DNA of 64,000 bases from Streptomyces sp. NRRL S-337 (GCF_000720175.1 NZ_JOIX01000022.1:1-64000), one strand, 5' to 3'. Positions 33,881 through 43,728 are shown, counted from the stretch's first letter. Made by a program: numbers and translations. The notes: generated by a model from the sequence alone, not told the origin.

Positions 33881-34821
33881 CGGTCCTCGTCCCCCTTCAG
33901 CCGGCCGGCCAGATAGAGGGCCAGCAGGACGGAGATCACCGCGACCATCGCCAGGCCCATCGCGGCGGCGTACCCGAACTGCCCGTAACGGAAGGCCTCT
34001 TCGTACGCGAAGAGCATCGGCAGTCGGGTGCGGCCGCCGGGGCCGCCGTCGGTCAGCACGAAGACCAGGGCGAAGGAGTTGAAGTTCCAGATGAAGTTGA
34101 GGGCGGTGACGGCGAGGGCGACCGGTTTGAGGGCGGGCCAGGTGACGGTGCGGAACCGACGCCAGGCGCCCGCGCCGTCGAGGGCCGCGGCCTCGTGCAG
34201 TTCGGGCGGCACGTTCTGCAGACCGGCCAGCAGCGTGACGGTGGTCTGGGGCATGCCGGCCCAGACCCCGACGACCAGGACCGCGGGAAGCGCGGTGGCC
34301 AGGCCGCTGAGCCAGTCCCGTCCCTCGGCCCCGGACAGGCCGAGGCCGCGCAGGGTCTCGTTCAGCACCCCGGCGTCGGCGTGGTAGACCAGCCGCCACA
34401 TGATGCCGACGACGACCTCGGGCATCGCCCACGGAATGATCGCCAGCGCCCGGGCCAGCCAGCGAAGCCGGAGGTCGAGGTGGAGCAGCAGGGCCAGGCC
34501 GAGGGCGAGCAGGAACTGCGGAACGGTGACGCCGAACGCCCAGATCAGGCCGATCCGGAAGGAGTCCCAGAACAGGGAGTCGTGCAGGAGGTCGGAGAAG
34601 TTCAGCAGTCCGACGAACCCGGTGGCCTGGGTCCGGCCGGACTGGGCGTCGGTGAACGACAGCCCGATGCCGTACAGCAGCGGTACGACGCTCAAACCCA
34701 GGATCGGGAGCAGCGCGGGCAGTACGAGGAACCAGACGCCGTGGTCGCGCTGGGGCCGGCCGGTGCGGCCGGGGCCCGCCGTGGTGGACCGCCGCGCCAC
34801 CGTGGTCGGCGCTGCTGCCAT
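33877..34821 (-). CDS. Sugar ABC transporter permease (MalF type)
   Basis: 314 residues. Helix 1 is WFLVLPALLPILGLSVVPLL and the EAA loop is ELHEAAALDGAGAWRRFRTV near residue 205. First gene of the operon: ATG 34821 with GGGAGGGGG upstream, chosen over an ATG-less extension from 34866. It pairs with the MalG-type permease. Confidence 0.88.
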   Translation of the reverse strand: MAAAPTTVARRSTTAGPGRTGRPQRDHGVWFLVLPALLPILGLSVVPLLYGIGLSFTDAQSGRTQATGFVGLLNFSDLLHDSLFWDSFRIGLIWAFGVTVPQFLLALGLALLLHLDLRLRWLARALAIIPWAMPEVVVGIMWRLVYHADAGVLNETLRGLGLSGAEGRDWLSGLATALPAVLVVGVWAGMPQTTVTLLAGLQNVPPELHEAAALDGAGAWRRFRTVTWPALKPVALAVTALNFIWNFNSFALVFVLTDGGPGGRTRLPMLFAYEEAFRYGQFGYAAAMGLAMVAVISVLLALYLAGRLKGDEDR

Positions 34822-35001
34822 CGTTCGGCCCCCTCCCCGTCCCGTCCCCCGGTGGCCGCTCCCCACCGGCCGCCGTCATCGTCGTGAGGCCGGCTGCCGC
34901 CGTCAAGGTCCCGGCCGGATTCCGTGCAGGCTCTCCCCGCCCTGGGGGCCCAAGGGCACCTGCGACACTGAGGGCCGGTACGCATCGCAGGAGGCAGCAC
35001 C

Positions 35002-35892
35002 ATGACCGAACCGAGCCCGGCCGCCTTTACGGAGGCGCGCGCCCGGGACGTACTCGCCGCGGCCGGACGACCGGAGGCGGCGGCCGACGCCCGGCTGCTC
35101 GCGCTCGGCGAGAACGCCGTCTTCGCCCTCGGCGAGCGCGGTCCGGTCGTACGGGTGGGCCGCAGCGCCGACCTCCTGGCGCGCGCCGAGCGGGAACTGG
35201 CCGTGGCGCAGTGGCTGGCCGCCGAGGGCGTGCCGGCCGTGCGGGCCGCGGAGCCGGCGGCCACGCTCGTCGACGGGCATCCCGTGACGTACTGGCAGCG
35301 GCTGCCGGAGGCCGTCCGGCCGGCCGGTCCCGAGGACCTCGCCGCGCTGCTCAAGCTCGTCCACGCGCTGCCGGAGCCGCCCTTCGCGCTCCCCCGCCGC
35401 GAGTTGCTCGGCGGTGTCGAGCGCTGGCTGCGGCTGGCGGGTGACGCCGTATCGGCGCCGGACGCGGAGTATCTGCGCGGGCGCCGGGACGCGTTCGCGG
35501 CGGCCGCCACGGCGCTGGAGCCGCATCTGCCGCGCGGGCCGATCCACGGCGACGCGCTGACCCGCAACGTGCATGTCGGGCCCGACGGGCCGGTGCTCGT
35601 CGACCTGGAGACCTTCTCCTTCGACCTGCGGGAGCACGACCTGGTCGTGATGGCGCTCAGCCGGGACCGCTACGGCCTGGCCGCGGACGCCTACGACACC
35701 TTCGTGTCCGTCTACGGCTGGGACGTACGGGACTGGGAGGGATGCGCCGTGCTGCGCGGGTCGCGGGAGACCGCGAGCTGCGCCTGGGTGTCCCAGCATG
35801 CGCCCGGAAACCCGGCGGCGCTGAAGGAATTCCGGCGCCGGATCGCCTCCTTGCGCGAGAAGGACGCGACGGTGCGGTGGTACCCCTTCTGA
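35002..35892 (+). CDS. Aminoglycoside phosphotransferase (APH)-family kinase
   Basis: 296 residues of the APH/choline kinase fold. The catalytic loop is GPIHGDALTRNVHVG (HGD with Asn four on, about residues 182-196), and the metal-binding Asp is in VLVDLETFSFDLRE. The N-lobe (FALGERGPVVRVGRSADLLA) has the ATP-site Arg/Lys region. Such genes are common in Streptomyces; the substrate may be a metabolite rather than an antibiotic. GGAGG 7 nt before ATG. Divergent from the sugar transporter operon. Confidence 0.85.
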   Translation: MTEPSPAAFTEARARDVLAAAGRPEAAADARLLALGENAVFALGERGPVVRVGRSADLLARAERELAVAQWLAAEGVPAVRAAEPAATLVDGHPVTYWQRLPEAVRPAGPEDLAALLKLVHALPEPPFALPRRELLGGVERWLRLAGDAVSAPDAEYLRGRRDAFAAAATALEPHLPRGPIHGDALTRNVHVGPDGPVLVDLETFSFDLREHDLVVMALSRDRYGLAADAYDTFVSVYGWDVRDWEGCAVLRGSRETASCAWVSQHAPGNPAALKEFRRRIASLREKDATVRWYPF

Positions 35893-35992
35893 CCCGGCGT
35901 CGCGGCGACCGGCCGCGCCCTGTGCCTGCCCGGCGTCACGGCGACCGGCCGGCCCCCGCGGCTGCCGCTGCCCCGGCCCGGCGGCCGGCGGA

Positions 35993-36712
35993 TCAGACCC
36001 TCGTCGCCTGATACGGGATCAGCGGCCAGGCCGGCTCGACCGTCGCCTCCGGGTCGGTGCGGCGCAAGTACGCCTGGAAGGAGGCGGCCTGCTCGGCGGC
36101 CGCCTGTTCCTGGAGGGCGTGCAGCGCACGCGGTGACGGCAGGGCGACGGCCGGATAGCGCTCGCCGATGCGCCGGGCGACCCCGGCCGCGGCGGCGGCA
36201 TCGGCGCCCGCCTCGTGTGCCCCCTCCAGCCGGACGCCGTAGTGACCGCAGAGCGCCTGCAACGCGCGGCGCCCCTTGCGGAAGCGGTCCACGTGCTTGT
36301 CGAGCACCAGCGGGTCGATGACCGGTGCGGGTGCCCGCCCGAGCCGCTCGGTCAGGGTCCGTATGCCGTGGCGCCGGCACTCGCGGTCCAGGAGGGAGAG
36401 GTCGTAGCGGGCGTTCATCACCACGAGGGGGATGTCCGCGCGCAGGGACTCGGCCAGCGCCTCGGTGATCTCCTCTATCGCGGTCGCGGGCGGGCGGCCG
36501 TGCACCCGGACATATGCGGTCGAAATGCCGTGAATGGCGGTCGCTTCCTCGGGTATCGGCACTCCCGGGTCGAGCAGCCAGGTCCGCTTCCCGACCGCCC
36601 GGCCGTCCCCCTCCAGCCGGATCAGGGCGGCGGTGACGATGCGGTCCTGCTCGACGTCCGTGCCCGTGGTCTCCAGGTCGAAGCCGACCAGCAGCTCCTG
36701 ATGCCAGCTCAT
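35993..36712 (-). CDS. DnaQ-like 3'-5' exonuclease (DEDDh)
   Basis: 239 residues. The three exonuclease motifs are visible: ExoI GFDLETTGTDVEQDRIV, ExoII MNARYDLSLLDREC, and ExoIII HEAGADAAAAAGVARRI with the catalytic His. Residues about 200-239 are an extra tail. A proofreading or DNA repair role is likely. ATG 36712 overlaps the stop of a 26-codon frame, with GAGG 7 nt upstream. Confidence 0.87.
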   Translation of the reverse strand: MSWHQELLVGFDLETTGTDVEQDRIVTAALIRLEGDGRAVGKRTWLLDPGVPIPEEATAIHGISTAYVRVHGRPPATAIEEITEALAESLRADIPLVVMNARYDLSLLDRECRRHGIRTLTERLGRAPAPVIDPLVLDKHVDRFRKGRRALQALCGHYGVRLEGAHEAGADAAAAAGVARRIGERYPAVALPSPRALHALQEQAAAEQAASFQAYLRRTDPEATVEPAWPLIPYQATRV

Positions 36713-36789
36713 GCCGGTACCTCACTTCGCCCGGCCCGGCACGCGCCCGGCGCGCTCCTTGCCGTGCCGAGCTCGCCACGCTCGCTCAT
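36709..36789 (-). CDS. Short upstream frame coupled to the exonuclease gene
   Basis: 26 residues: MSERGELGTARSAPGACRAG then RSEVPA. It has a strong AAGGAGG 4 nt before its ATG, and its TGA overlaps the exonuclease ATG (ATGA). The peptide is basic and shows no domain. It may be a translated leader that sets exonuclease expression. Not related to the RRHVDL leaders. Confidence 0.4.
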   Translation of the reverse strand: MSERGELGTARSAPGACRAGRSEVPA

Positions 36790-36944
36790 GCGGCCTCCTT
36801 CGGTGGTACTTCCCCCGTTGCTCCGCCACTCTCCCACGCACCACTGACAATCGACCGGCCGCCCGTCGCGCCCCGGCGGACCGGGCCCGCGGGGAGAACC
36901 GTGAGCCGGGCACGATCGGGGCGGCGTCCCCCTAGGCTGGCGGC

Positions 36945-37766
36945 ATGGACCTACGACTGGCAGGGCGCGCGGCGCTGGTGACGGGCAGCAGTTCGGGGAT
37001 CGGGGCGACGATCGCCGAGACACTGGCGGACGAGGGGTGCGAGGTCCTCGTCCACGGCCGCAACGCGGGGGCCGCCGCGGCCGTCGCCGAACGGGTCGCG
37101 GCGCGCGGCGTGCGGACGGAGGTGGTGCTCGGGGATCTGACGGAACCGGGCGTGGCGGAGCAGATCGCCCTGACCGCCCGGGACTTCGGCGTGCAGATCC
37201 TCGTCAACAACGCCGGGCCGTTCGCCGAGCACGACTGGGAGAGCTCCCGGGCGTCCGACTGGCGGGCCGCCTTCGAGGGGAACGTGCTGCCCACGGTGCG
37301 GGTCAGCCAGACGCTGCTGCCGTCCTTGCGCGCGCACGGCTGGGGCCGGGTCATCACCATCGGCAGCCGGGCCGTGCGGACGCCGCTGCCCAACATGGTG
37401 ACGTACTCCGCCGCCAAGGCCGCCGTGGTGAACATGACCACGAGCCTGGCCCGGCACCTCGCCGGGACGGGGATCACCGCGAACTGTGTGAGTCCCGGGG
37501 TGATCGTCAGCCCGTCGATGTACCGGATGTTCGAGGAACGGGCGGCGGACACGACGGATGAGGGGAACGGCGCCACGGCGGCCGTGGAGTCGGCGGGTGC
37601 CGTCGACGAGGCGGACGTCGTCGCCGCGTACGCCGCGAACCCGACCGGGCGGCTGGGGCGCCCGGAGGACATCGCCGCCGCGGTCGCCTATCTGGCGAGC
37701 CCGCGCGCCGATTACGTCAACGGGATCGAGCTGCGGGTGGACGGCGGGATCACCGGGACTCCGTAG
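36945..37766 (+). CDS. Short-chain dehydrogenase/reductase (SDR)
   Basis: 273 residues, classical SDR. The cofactor motif is VTGSSSGIGATIAETLADEG (TGxxxGIG, about residues 13-32), NNAG is in LVNNAGPFAEH, and the catalytic Tyr and Lys are in VTYSAAKAAVVNMT, with Ser in TIGSRAVRTPLP. The end is the usual GIELRVDGGITGTP. The last 55 bp are antisense to the end of the large SARP regulator. The substrate is unknown. Confidence 0.92.
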   Translation: MDLRLAGRAALVTGSSSGIGATIAETLADEGCEVLVHGRNAGAAAAVAERVAARGVRTEVVLGDLTEPGVAEQIALTARDFGVQILVNNAGPFAEHDWESSRASDWRAAFEGNVLPTVRVSQTLLPSLRAHGWGRVITIGSRAVRTPLPNMVTYSAAKAAVVNMTTSLARHLAGTGITANCVSPGVIVSPSMYRMFEERAADTTDEGNGATAAVESAGAVDEADVVAAYAANPTGRLGRPEDIAAAVAYLASPRADYVNGIELRVDGGITGTP

Positions 37767-40700
37767 CGGTCCTCCGCCACCAGTTCCTCCGGGGTCAGCT
37801 CCGCCCCGCGCGCGTACGCCGAGTCGAAGGCCGCAGCGCCCAGCCCGCGGCGCGCGATCGTCGTGCTGCGGGTCACGTCCGCGCGTTCCGCGGCCGGCCG
37901 GGGTGCGCCGGCGGCGGTGCGCAGGGCGTCCGCCGCGCCGAGCAGTCGGGCCGCGGAGGCGAGGTGGCCGGTCAGCGTCCGGGCGCCGGCCAGGCCCTCC
38001 AGGGCCAGCGCGACCGCGCGCGGGTCGCCGGTGGCGCGGGCCGCGGCGAAGCCGTCGAGGTGGCGCTCACGGGCGGTGGCGGCGTCCCCGCGGAGTTCGG
38101 CGATGAAGCCCAGTTCGGCCAGGACGAACGCGGTTCCCGGGTCGCCGTCCCGGCCGCGGCACCACTCCAGCCAGGGCAGCAGACGCGCCTCGGCCTCGTC
38201 GAGCCGGCCCTCCCTCCTGGCACCGAGGGCGAGCCCGCACTCGGCGAACATCTCGCCGCGCCGGTGGGACTGTTCGGCGGCCAGCCGCAGCGCCCGTTCG
38301 TGGTGGTCCCGGGCGGCCGCCAGGTCGCCGGTCAGCAGCGCGATCCGGCCGAGCCCGGAGAGCTTGTACGAGACCTGGATCCGCAGGCCCAGCTCCTCGG
38401 CGCTGCGCAGTCCCTCCTGGTGGAGCCGGGCCGCGCGGCCGTAGTCGCCGGTGATCTCGGCGATCGCGGCCAGGGCGTCGGTGGCCTGCAACTGGCCCCA
38501 GCGGTCGCCCAGTTCGGCGAAGAGCGCGGCGCTCTCCTCGGCGGCGCGGCGGCGGGCGGGCAGGTCCTCGCGGCCGGTGCCCTGGGCGCGGCTGCTCAGC
38601 GCCGCCGCGGTGCCCCAGCGGTCGCCGAGCGCCCGGAACGCGGTCAGCGCCCGCACCATCCGGTCCGCCGCCACGCCGGGGTCACCGAGGCCCACTTGGG
38701 CGTAGCCGAGGAACCACTGGGCCCAGGCCCGTTCGGCCGGGTCGTCGTGGGCTTCGTAGCGGCGCAGGACGGCGGCCGCCCGGGTCACCGGGTCGGCGTC
38801 CCCGCCGGCCAGTGAGGCCATGCCGACCTGCCAGGCGGCCGCCCGCAGCCGCCGGCCCTCCGGGACGTCCGGGTGCGCCCCTTCGGACGCGGTCAGCGCC
38901 GCGTCCAGCGAGCGGCCCGCCTCCGCGAGCCGACCGCGCAGGAACCAGTACCAGGCCAGGGCGTTCACCAGCCGGAGCGCCCGGTCCGCGGCGCCGTCCA
39001 CGACCGCGCCGTCCAGGGCGGCGCGCAGGTTCGCGGTCTCCTGATCGAGCCGTTCCAGCCACTCCCGCTGGGTGACCCCGTACAGCAACGGGGCGGCGTG
39101 CTCGGCCAGTTCGGTGTAGTGGAGCTGGTGCCGGCGGCGTAGCGCGGACAGCTCGCCGGCCTCCCGGAGCCGTTCCAGACAGTACGCGGCGACGGTCTCC
39201 AGGAGCCGGTAGCGGGTCCCGTACGGCGTCCGGGCGACCGTCACCAGCGAGCGGTCCACGAGCCGGGCCAGCAGCTCCAGCACGTCCTCGCGGGCGAGGC
39301 CGTCGCCCGCGCAGACCGTTTCGGCCGCCTGAAGGGTGCAGCCGTCGGCGTGCACGGCCAGCCGGCGCAGCACGGTGCGTTCGGGGCCGGGCAGTAGCTC
39401 CCAGCTCCAGTCGATCACGGCGCGCAGGGTCTGCTGGCGGCGTGGGGCGCCGCGCCGGGCGGCCACCGGCAGCCGGAACCGGTCGTCGAGCCGGGCGCTC
39501 AACTCCCGTACGCCCAGGGCACGGACGCGGGTGGCAGCAAGCTCCAGGGCGAGCGGGATACCGTCCAGCCGGCGGCAGATCTCGGCGACCGTGGGGGCGC
39601 TGTCGGCGTCCAGGACGAAGCCGGGGTCGGCGGCGGCCGCACGGGCCGCGAACAGGGCGATCGCGCCGTCCGGGGCCAGCGGCGGTACGGGGTGGATCCG
39701 TTCGCCCGCCAGGCCCAGCGGTTCCCGGCCGGTGACCAGGATGCGCAACGACGGGGCGGCGGCCAGCAGTTCGGCGGTGACCTCGGCGGCCGCGTCGACG
39801 AGGTGCTCGCAGTTGTCCAGGACCAGCAGCAGGCGTTTGCCGCGGACGGCCGCGACCAGGCGTTCGGCCACCGGCCCGGCCGCCGCGCCCTCCTGGACGC
39901 CGAGCACGGCCAGTACCGCCTCGGCGACCTCGGCGGCGGTGCACTTGGCGCGGTGGTCGCGGTCCGGGTCGTCCGGGCGGCCGAAGGCGGCCAGCTCCAC
40001 CAGCCAGCTGCCGTCGGGGAAGTCGTCGGTCAGCCGTCCGGCGGTCTCCAGCGCGAGGCGGGTCTTGCCCACCCCGCCGGGGCCGGTGAGCGTCACCAGG
40101 CGGTGGGCCCCCAGGGCGTGCCCGACCTGGCGTACCGCGTCCTCACGGCCGAGGAGTTCGGTGAGCGGGGTGGGGAGGTTGGTGCGGGGGCGGTGGTGTC
40201 GGGGCGGCCGCGCGCCCGGGGTGTGCGCCGGCGCTGTGGTGGCCACGGGCCGGGGCTGCCAGGGTTCCTGGCGCAGGATCGCCTGGTGGACCGCGGTCAG
40301 TTCGGTGCCGGGATCGACGCCCAGTTCCTCGGCAAGCCGGGTGCGGATCTCGTCGTACGCGGCCAGCGCCTCGCTCTGCCGGCCGGACCGGTACAGGGCG
40401 GTCAGCTGCAGCGCGCGCAGCCGTTCCCGCAGCGGGTGCCGGGCCACTAGAGGGGCCAGCTCGCCGGTCAGTGCGGTGTGCTCGCCCAGGTGCAGGCGGG
40501 CCGCGGCGTGCTCCTCCAGGGCGGTCAGCCGCTGCTCCTCCAGGCCCTCGGCCACCGGGCGGATCAGGTCGTCGTCCGCGAAGCCGGCGAACGCCGGGCC
40601 CTGCCAGAGGTCCAGCGCCTCGGCGAGCAGTCCGGCCCGTTCCGCCGCGGAGCGGGCGGTGCGGGCGCGGGTGGTGAGCGCGGTGAAGCGGCCGGCGTCG

Positions 40701-41002
40701 AGGGCGTCGGCGGTGATGTCCAGCCGGTAGCCGGGCGGGGCGGTGGCCACGAGTGTGCGGGCGCCGGGTTCGGCGGTGTCCAGGGCGCGGCGGAGCTGGG
40801 AGACCTTGCTCTGCAGGGACGCTGTGGGGTGGGCGGGCGGCCGCGGGCCCCAGAGGTGCTCGATGAGCCGGCCGGCTGCGACCGGGCGGCCGTGGTGCGC
40901 CAGGAGGGCGGCGAGCAGGGCCCGTACCTTCTTCTCCGGGACGGGGGCGGGGCGGCCGTCGGCGGACCGCACGTCCAGCGGGGCCAGTACGCGGAACTGC
41001 AT
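37712..41002 (-). CDS. AfsR/SARP-family regulator with NB-ARC and TPR domains
   Basis: 1096 residues. Domains in order: OmpR-type winged helix (about 1-95, MQFRVLAPLDVRSADGRPAP...), bacterial transcriptional activation domain (about 95-245, LWQGPAFAGFADDDLIRPVA), NB-ARC/AAA ATPase (about 280-560; Walker A TLTGPGGVGKTRLALETAG, Walker B RLLLVLDNCEHLVDAAAE), a winged helix, and TPR-like repeats (about 700-1040). SARPs usually switch on antibiotic clusters, but none is in the window. The start is ATG 41002; longer starts upstream would overlap the HEPN gene. Its C-terminal codons run antisense into the SDR gene. Confidence 0.88.
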   Translation of the reverse strand: MQFRVLAPLDVRSADGRPAPVPEKKVRALLAALLAHHGRPVAAGRLIEHLWGPRPPAHPTASLQSKVSQLRRALDTAEPGARTLVATAPPGYRLDITADALDAGRFTALTTRARTARSAAERAGLLAEALDLWQGPAFAGFADDDLIRPVAEGLEEQRLTALEEHAAARLHLGEHTALTGELAPLVARHPLRERLRALQLTALYRSGRQSEALAAYDEIRTRLAEELGVDPGTELTAVHQAILRQEPWQPRPVATTAPAHTPGARPPRHHRPRTNLPTPLTELLGREDAVRQVGHALGAHRLVTLTGPGGVGKTRLALETAGRLTDDFPDGSWLVELAAFGRPDDPDRDHRAKCTAAEVAEAVLAVLGVQEGAAAGPVAERLVAAVRGKRLLLVLDNCEHLVDAAAEVTAELLAAAPSLRILVTGREPLGLAGERIHPVPPLAPDGAIALFAARAAAADPGFVLDADSAPTVAEICRRLDGIPLALELAATRVRALGVRELSARLDDRFRLPVAARRGAPRRQQTLRAVIDWSWELLPGPERTVLRRLAVHADGCTLQAAETVCAGDGLAREDVLELLARLVDRSLVTVARTPYGTRYRLLETVAAYCLERLREAGELSALRRRHQLHYTELAEHAAPLLYGVTQREWLERLDQETANLRAALDGAVVDGAADRALRLVNALAWYWFLRGRLAEAGRSLDAALTASEGAHPDVPEGRRLRAAAWQVGMASLAGGDADPVTRAAAVLRRYEAHDDPAERAWAQWFLGYAQVGLGDPGVAADRMVRALTAFRALGDRWGTAAALSSRAQGTGREDLPARRRAAEESAALFAELGDRWGQLQATDALAAIAEITGDYGRAARLHQEGLRSAEELGLRIQVSYKLSGLGRIALLTGDLAAARDHHERALRLAAEQSHRRGEMFAECGLALGARREGRLDEAEARLLPWLEWCRGRDGDPGTAFVLAELGFIAELRGDAATARERHLDGFAAARATGDPRAVALALEGLAGARTLTGHLASAARLLGAADALRTAAGAPRPAAERADVTRSTTIARRGLGAAAFDSAYARGAELTPEELVAEDRYGVPVIPPSTRSSIPLT

Positions 41003-41024
41003 GCGCACAACCGTACGAGGTGCG

Positions 41025-42275
41025 TCAGGAAACCGGCCGCGAGTCCGCCCAGATGCCCTCGAACTCCTCCCGGTACGTCTCGAACAGCCCGTGGTCGCCG
41101 TCGCGTCCGTCCCGGGCGTCCTGGCGGACGATGTCCCGGGAGCCACCGCGCAGGACGAAGACCGGGGATTCCATGCCGCGGCTCTTGCGGAGGTACGGCT
41201 GGACGACGGCCACGCCGTCCGCCCCGTCGCCGTCGACGAGGTAGGCGGTGAACCGCGGGGTCTCGTCGAAGACCTGGATCTCGAAGGCGCCGGGGTCGCG
41301 CAGCCGGGCGCGCACCCGCCGCATGTGCAGGATGTTCATCTCGATGGAGCGGCTCATCTCGCCCTTCTTCAGGCCGATTTCCCGCTCCCGGCGGCGGACC
41401 GCGCTGCTCGCCGGGTTGAGGAAGAGCAGCCGGACCCGGCAGCCGGATTCGGCGAGCCGGACCAGGCGGCGGCCGGAGTAGTTCTGGACGAGGAGGTTGA
41501 GCCCGATGCCGACGGCGTCGAGCCGGCGGGCGCCGCCGAAGAGGTCCTCGGCCGGCAGCTGGCGCTGGAGGCGGACCCGGTCGGGGTGGACGCCGATGAC
41601 GTCGGCGTAGCGGTCCCCGACGAGGTCCTCGACGGCGTCGATGGGCAGTCGCCCGGAAATACGGGTGCCGGCACCGGAGCCGAGTATGTCCAGCAGCCGG
41701 GCGGAGGCGCGCTCGGCCTGGGCGAGGACGGTCTCGGACAGCGCGCGGTTGCGGGAGACGATGTTGCGGGCGACCTCCAGCTCGTCGAGGGCCAGTTCGA
41801 CCTCCCGGCGGTCGTCGAAGTACGGCTCGAAGCAGGGCCAGTGCTGGACCATCAGTTCGCGGAGTTGCGGCAGCGTCAGGAAGCTGACGATGTTGTCGTC
41901 CGCGGGGTCGAGGAGGTAGCCCTTGCGGCGGCTGACCTCGCGGACCGCGACCGCCCGCTGCACCCATTCCTGACCGGCGGGTCCGGCCGCGGCGATCACC
42001 CATTCGTCGCCGTGCACCGGCTCGTAGATGGGCCGCAGCACGGCCGCCACCACGGCCCGCAGCCGCTGCTCGACGAGATTCAGCCAGATGTAGGCACGCC
42101 CGGCCCGGCGGGCACGGGTGCGCACCTCGCTCCATGCCTCGGCGCCCCAGTCCAGTTCCGCCCCGATCTCCAGCGGTCGTGCCAGGGACACCGCGCCGGG
42201 CGGTGCGTCGACGGAGCCGCCGTCATGCCCCTCATGACTCTCGTCACCAGGGGGCAACTCCAGCCCGCCGCTCAC
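41025..42275 (-). CDS. SAV2148-type HEPN domain protein
   Basis: 416 residues. I recognise it as the family I recall as SAV2148, a Streptomyces-wide HEPN protein. Regions: an acidic/Gly-rich N-terminus (MSGGLELPPGDESHEGHDGG), a conserved RAYIWLNLVEQRLRAVVAAV near residue 60, RRKGYLLDPADDNIVSFLTL, and a C-terminal helical part. The HEPN fold is linked to RNases and nucleotide-binding proteins; the role here is unknown. GTG 42275 has AAGG 9 nt upstream; a TTG at 42305 is the only longer choice. It lies 22 nt before the SARP gene and may be co-transcribed with it. Confidence 0.8.
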   Translation of the reverse strand: MSGGLELPPGDESHEGHDGGSVDAPPGAVSLARPLEIGAELDWGAEAWSEVRTRARRAGRAYIWLNLVEQRLRAVVAAVLRPIYEPVHGDEWVIAAAGPAGQEWVQRAVAVREVSRRKGYLLDPADDNIVSFLTLPQLRELMVQHWPCFEPYFDDRREVELALDELEVARNIVSRNRALSETVLAQAERASARLLDILGSGAGTRISGRLPIDAVEDLVGDRYADVIGVHPDRVRLQRQLPAEDLFGGARRLDAVGIGLNLLVQNYSGRRLVRLAESGCRVRLLFLNPASSAVRRREREIGLKKGEMSRSIEMNILHMRRVRARLRDPGAFEIQVFDETPRFTAYLVDGDGADGVAVVQPYLRKSRGMESPVFVLRGGSRDIVRQDARDGRDGDHGLFETYREEFEGIWADSRPVS

Positions 42276-42375
42276 CTGCCACCGCCTTCCGAACCCCCGT
42301 GCCAACGATCAAGGCAGACTACTGCGGTGCGGGAGGCGGTGCAGCAGGATGGGTCGAGTCGTCTACCAACTCCCC

Positions 42376-43728
42376 TTATCCATACTGCCCGTTGTGACCG
42401 GCGAGGGCGGGCGGAGTGAGCGGATTCATAGCCGTGACGTCGCGTGGGACCAGCTGGAAGCCCTGCCAGTGGACGGGCATCGGCTCCTGGTCCTCGTCCC
42501 TGGCGATGTGGTGGAACCCGATGTTGACCCACGCGATGGGGTGTTTCAGCGGCTGTCCGTTGACCCAGGCGTCCACGCTCCGCCCGGTGTGCGGACCGCA
42601 GTTGGCCAGGTTGTTGCTGGCGAACCGCTCGCAGGTGTTGTAGTCCGTGAAATAGACGTCGTGCCGGGTGTAACCGCGGCCGGTGTACTTGCTGGTGTGG
42701 CCCGGCACGATCTCGTACGAGCGCGGATGGCCGTCCTTGTTGCGGCCGTTGGGGCTGACCACCCGCCACCAGCGCAGCGGTCCGGCGTCGCCGGCGAGTT
42801 CCCGGGTGACGGGGGTACGGGTGGTGCGGATGGTGGGCGTGTTGCCGCCGCGGCGGGTGGTGGTGGCCGAATCGAACTGCTCGACCTTGTTGGCGGAGGA
42901 TCCGTCCAGGCCGAAGTCGAGGCGCCAGAAGACGTTGTGGCTGTGGCTGGTGGCGTAGTCCTTGGCGCCCTTGCCGAGCGGCATGCCGCGGCCGTCGCCG
43001 GCGTCGTAGTCACCGGGTGAGACGGTGCCGGTGGCGCCGACCTGGAACGTCATGGTGCCGTCGCCGGCGAACCGCCATTCGGTGAGGTACTCGTACCAGC
43101 CGACCTTGTTGACGGTGTAGACCAGCAGGTCCTGGCCCTGGAGCTGATAGGTCGGGGCGTGCTCGCCGGGGTAGGGGCCCATGCGGTAGGCGTGGCCGCG
43201 GGCGCGGGTGGTGGTGCACAGGCCGCTGACGTCGGGATGGGCGGGGTCGTAGGCGCCGGGCACCTTGACGGTCTTGATGGTGCCGCCGGGGCACTCGGCC
43301 GGGGTGAGCTTCTGCAGTCCCTGGGCGAAGCCCTGGCCGGTGAGGTCGTCGTACTCGTTCCTGCCGTCGTCGTAGGGGACGTGGATCTGGCCGAGCCGGG
43401 CGCTGGTGAGCACCTTGACCGGGCGGGGTTCGCCCTTGGGTTGGTACGAGACGTCGTCCAGCACCAGGCCGGCGTTGCCCTCGTAGTGCCAGCACATCCG
43501 CCAGGTGGTGCCGCCGTCCAGCGTCCGGGAGATACGGAACACGGCGGAGCAGGGCGGGGCGGTCGCGGCGGCGCGGGCGCCGGGGGCTCCGGGGGCTTCG
43601 CGGGCTTCGGGGGCGGCCTGGACGGCCGGGGCGGTCAGCAGGGCGGTCGCGGCGAGCAGTAGAGGGGCGGCGGCGAGCGCGGTGGTGCGCCGGCGGATGC
43701 GGGCACCGGCGTGGTGTCGTCCGGGCAT
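42376..43728 (-). CDS. Copper amine oxidase catalytic chain (secreted, truncated type)
   Basis: 450 residues. A Sec signal (RIRRRTTALAAAPLLLAATA...) is followed by the copper amine oxidase barrel. The topaquinone-site Tyr is in NKVGWYEYLTEWRF, where other family members have N-Y-D/E-Y, so one position is changed to Trp. Copper ligands: the His-x-His of HSHNVFWRLDFG and a third His in PMPVHWQGFQLVPRD. Full-length family members are about 640 residues; the D2/D3 N-terminal domains are missing here and seem to be encoded by the next gene upstream. It probably oxidises an aromatic or aliphatic amine to an aldehyde outside the cell. GGAG 8 nt before ATG. Confidence 0.8.
   Translation of the reverse strand: MPGRHHAGARIRRRTTALAAAPLLLAATALLTAPAVQAAPEAREAPGAPGARAAATAPPCSAVFRISRTLDGGTTWRMCWHYEGNAGLVLDDVSYQPKGEPRPVKVLTSARLGQIHVPYDDGRNEYDDLTGQGFAQGLQKLTPAECPGGTIKTVKVPGAYDPAHPDVSGLCTTTRARGHAYRMGPYPGEHAPTYQLQGQDLLVYTVNKVGWYEYLTEWRFAGDGTMTFQVGATGTVSPGDYDAGDGRGMPLGKGAKDYATSHSHNVFWRLDFGLDGSSANKVEQFDSATTTRRGGNTPTIRTTRTPVTRELAGDAGPLRWWRVVSPNGRNKDGHPRSYEIVPGHTSKYTGRGYTRHDVYFTDYNTCERFASNNLANCGPHTGRSVDAWVNGQPLKHPIAWVNIGFHHIARDEDQEPMPVHWQGFQLVPRDVTAMNPLTPPALAGHNGQYG

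Noticed and set aside
37712..41002. SARP as the pathway regulator of an antibiotic cluster in this window
   Set aside because: No polyketide, peptide synthase or terpene genes are present, so no cluster can be assigned to it.
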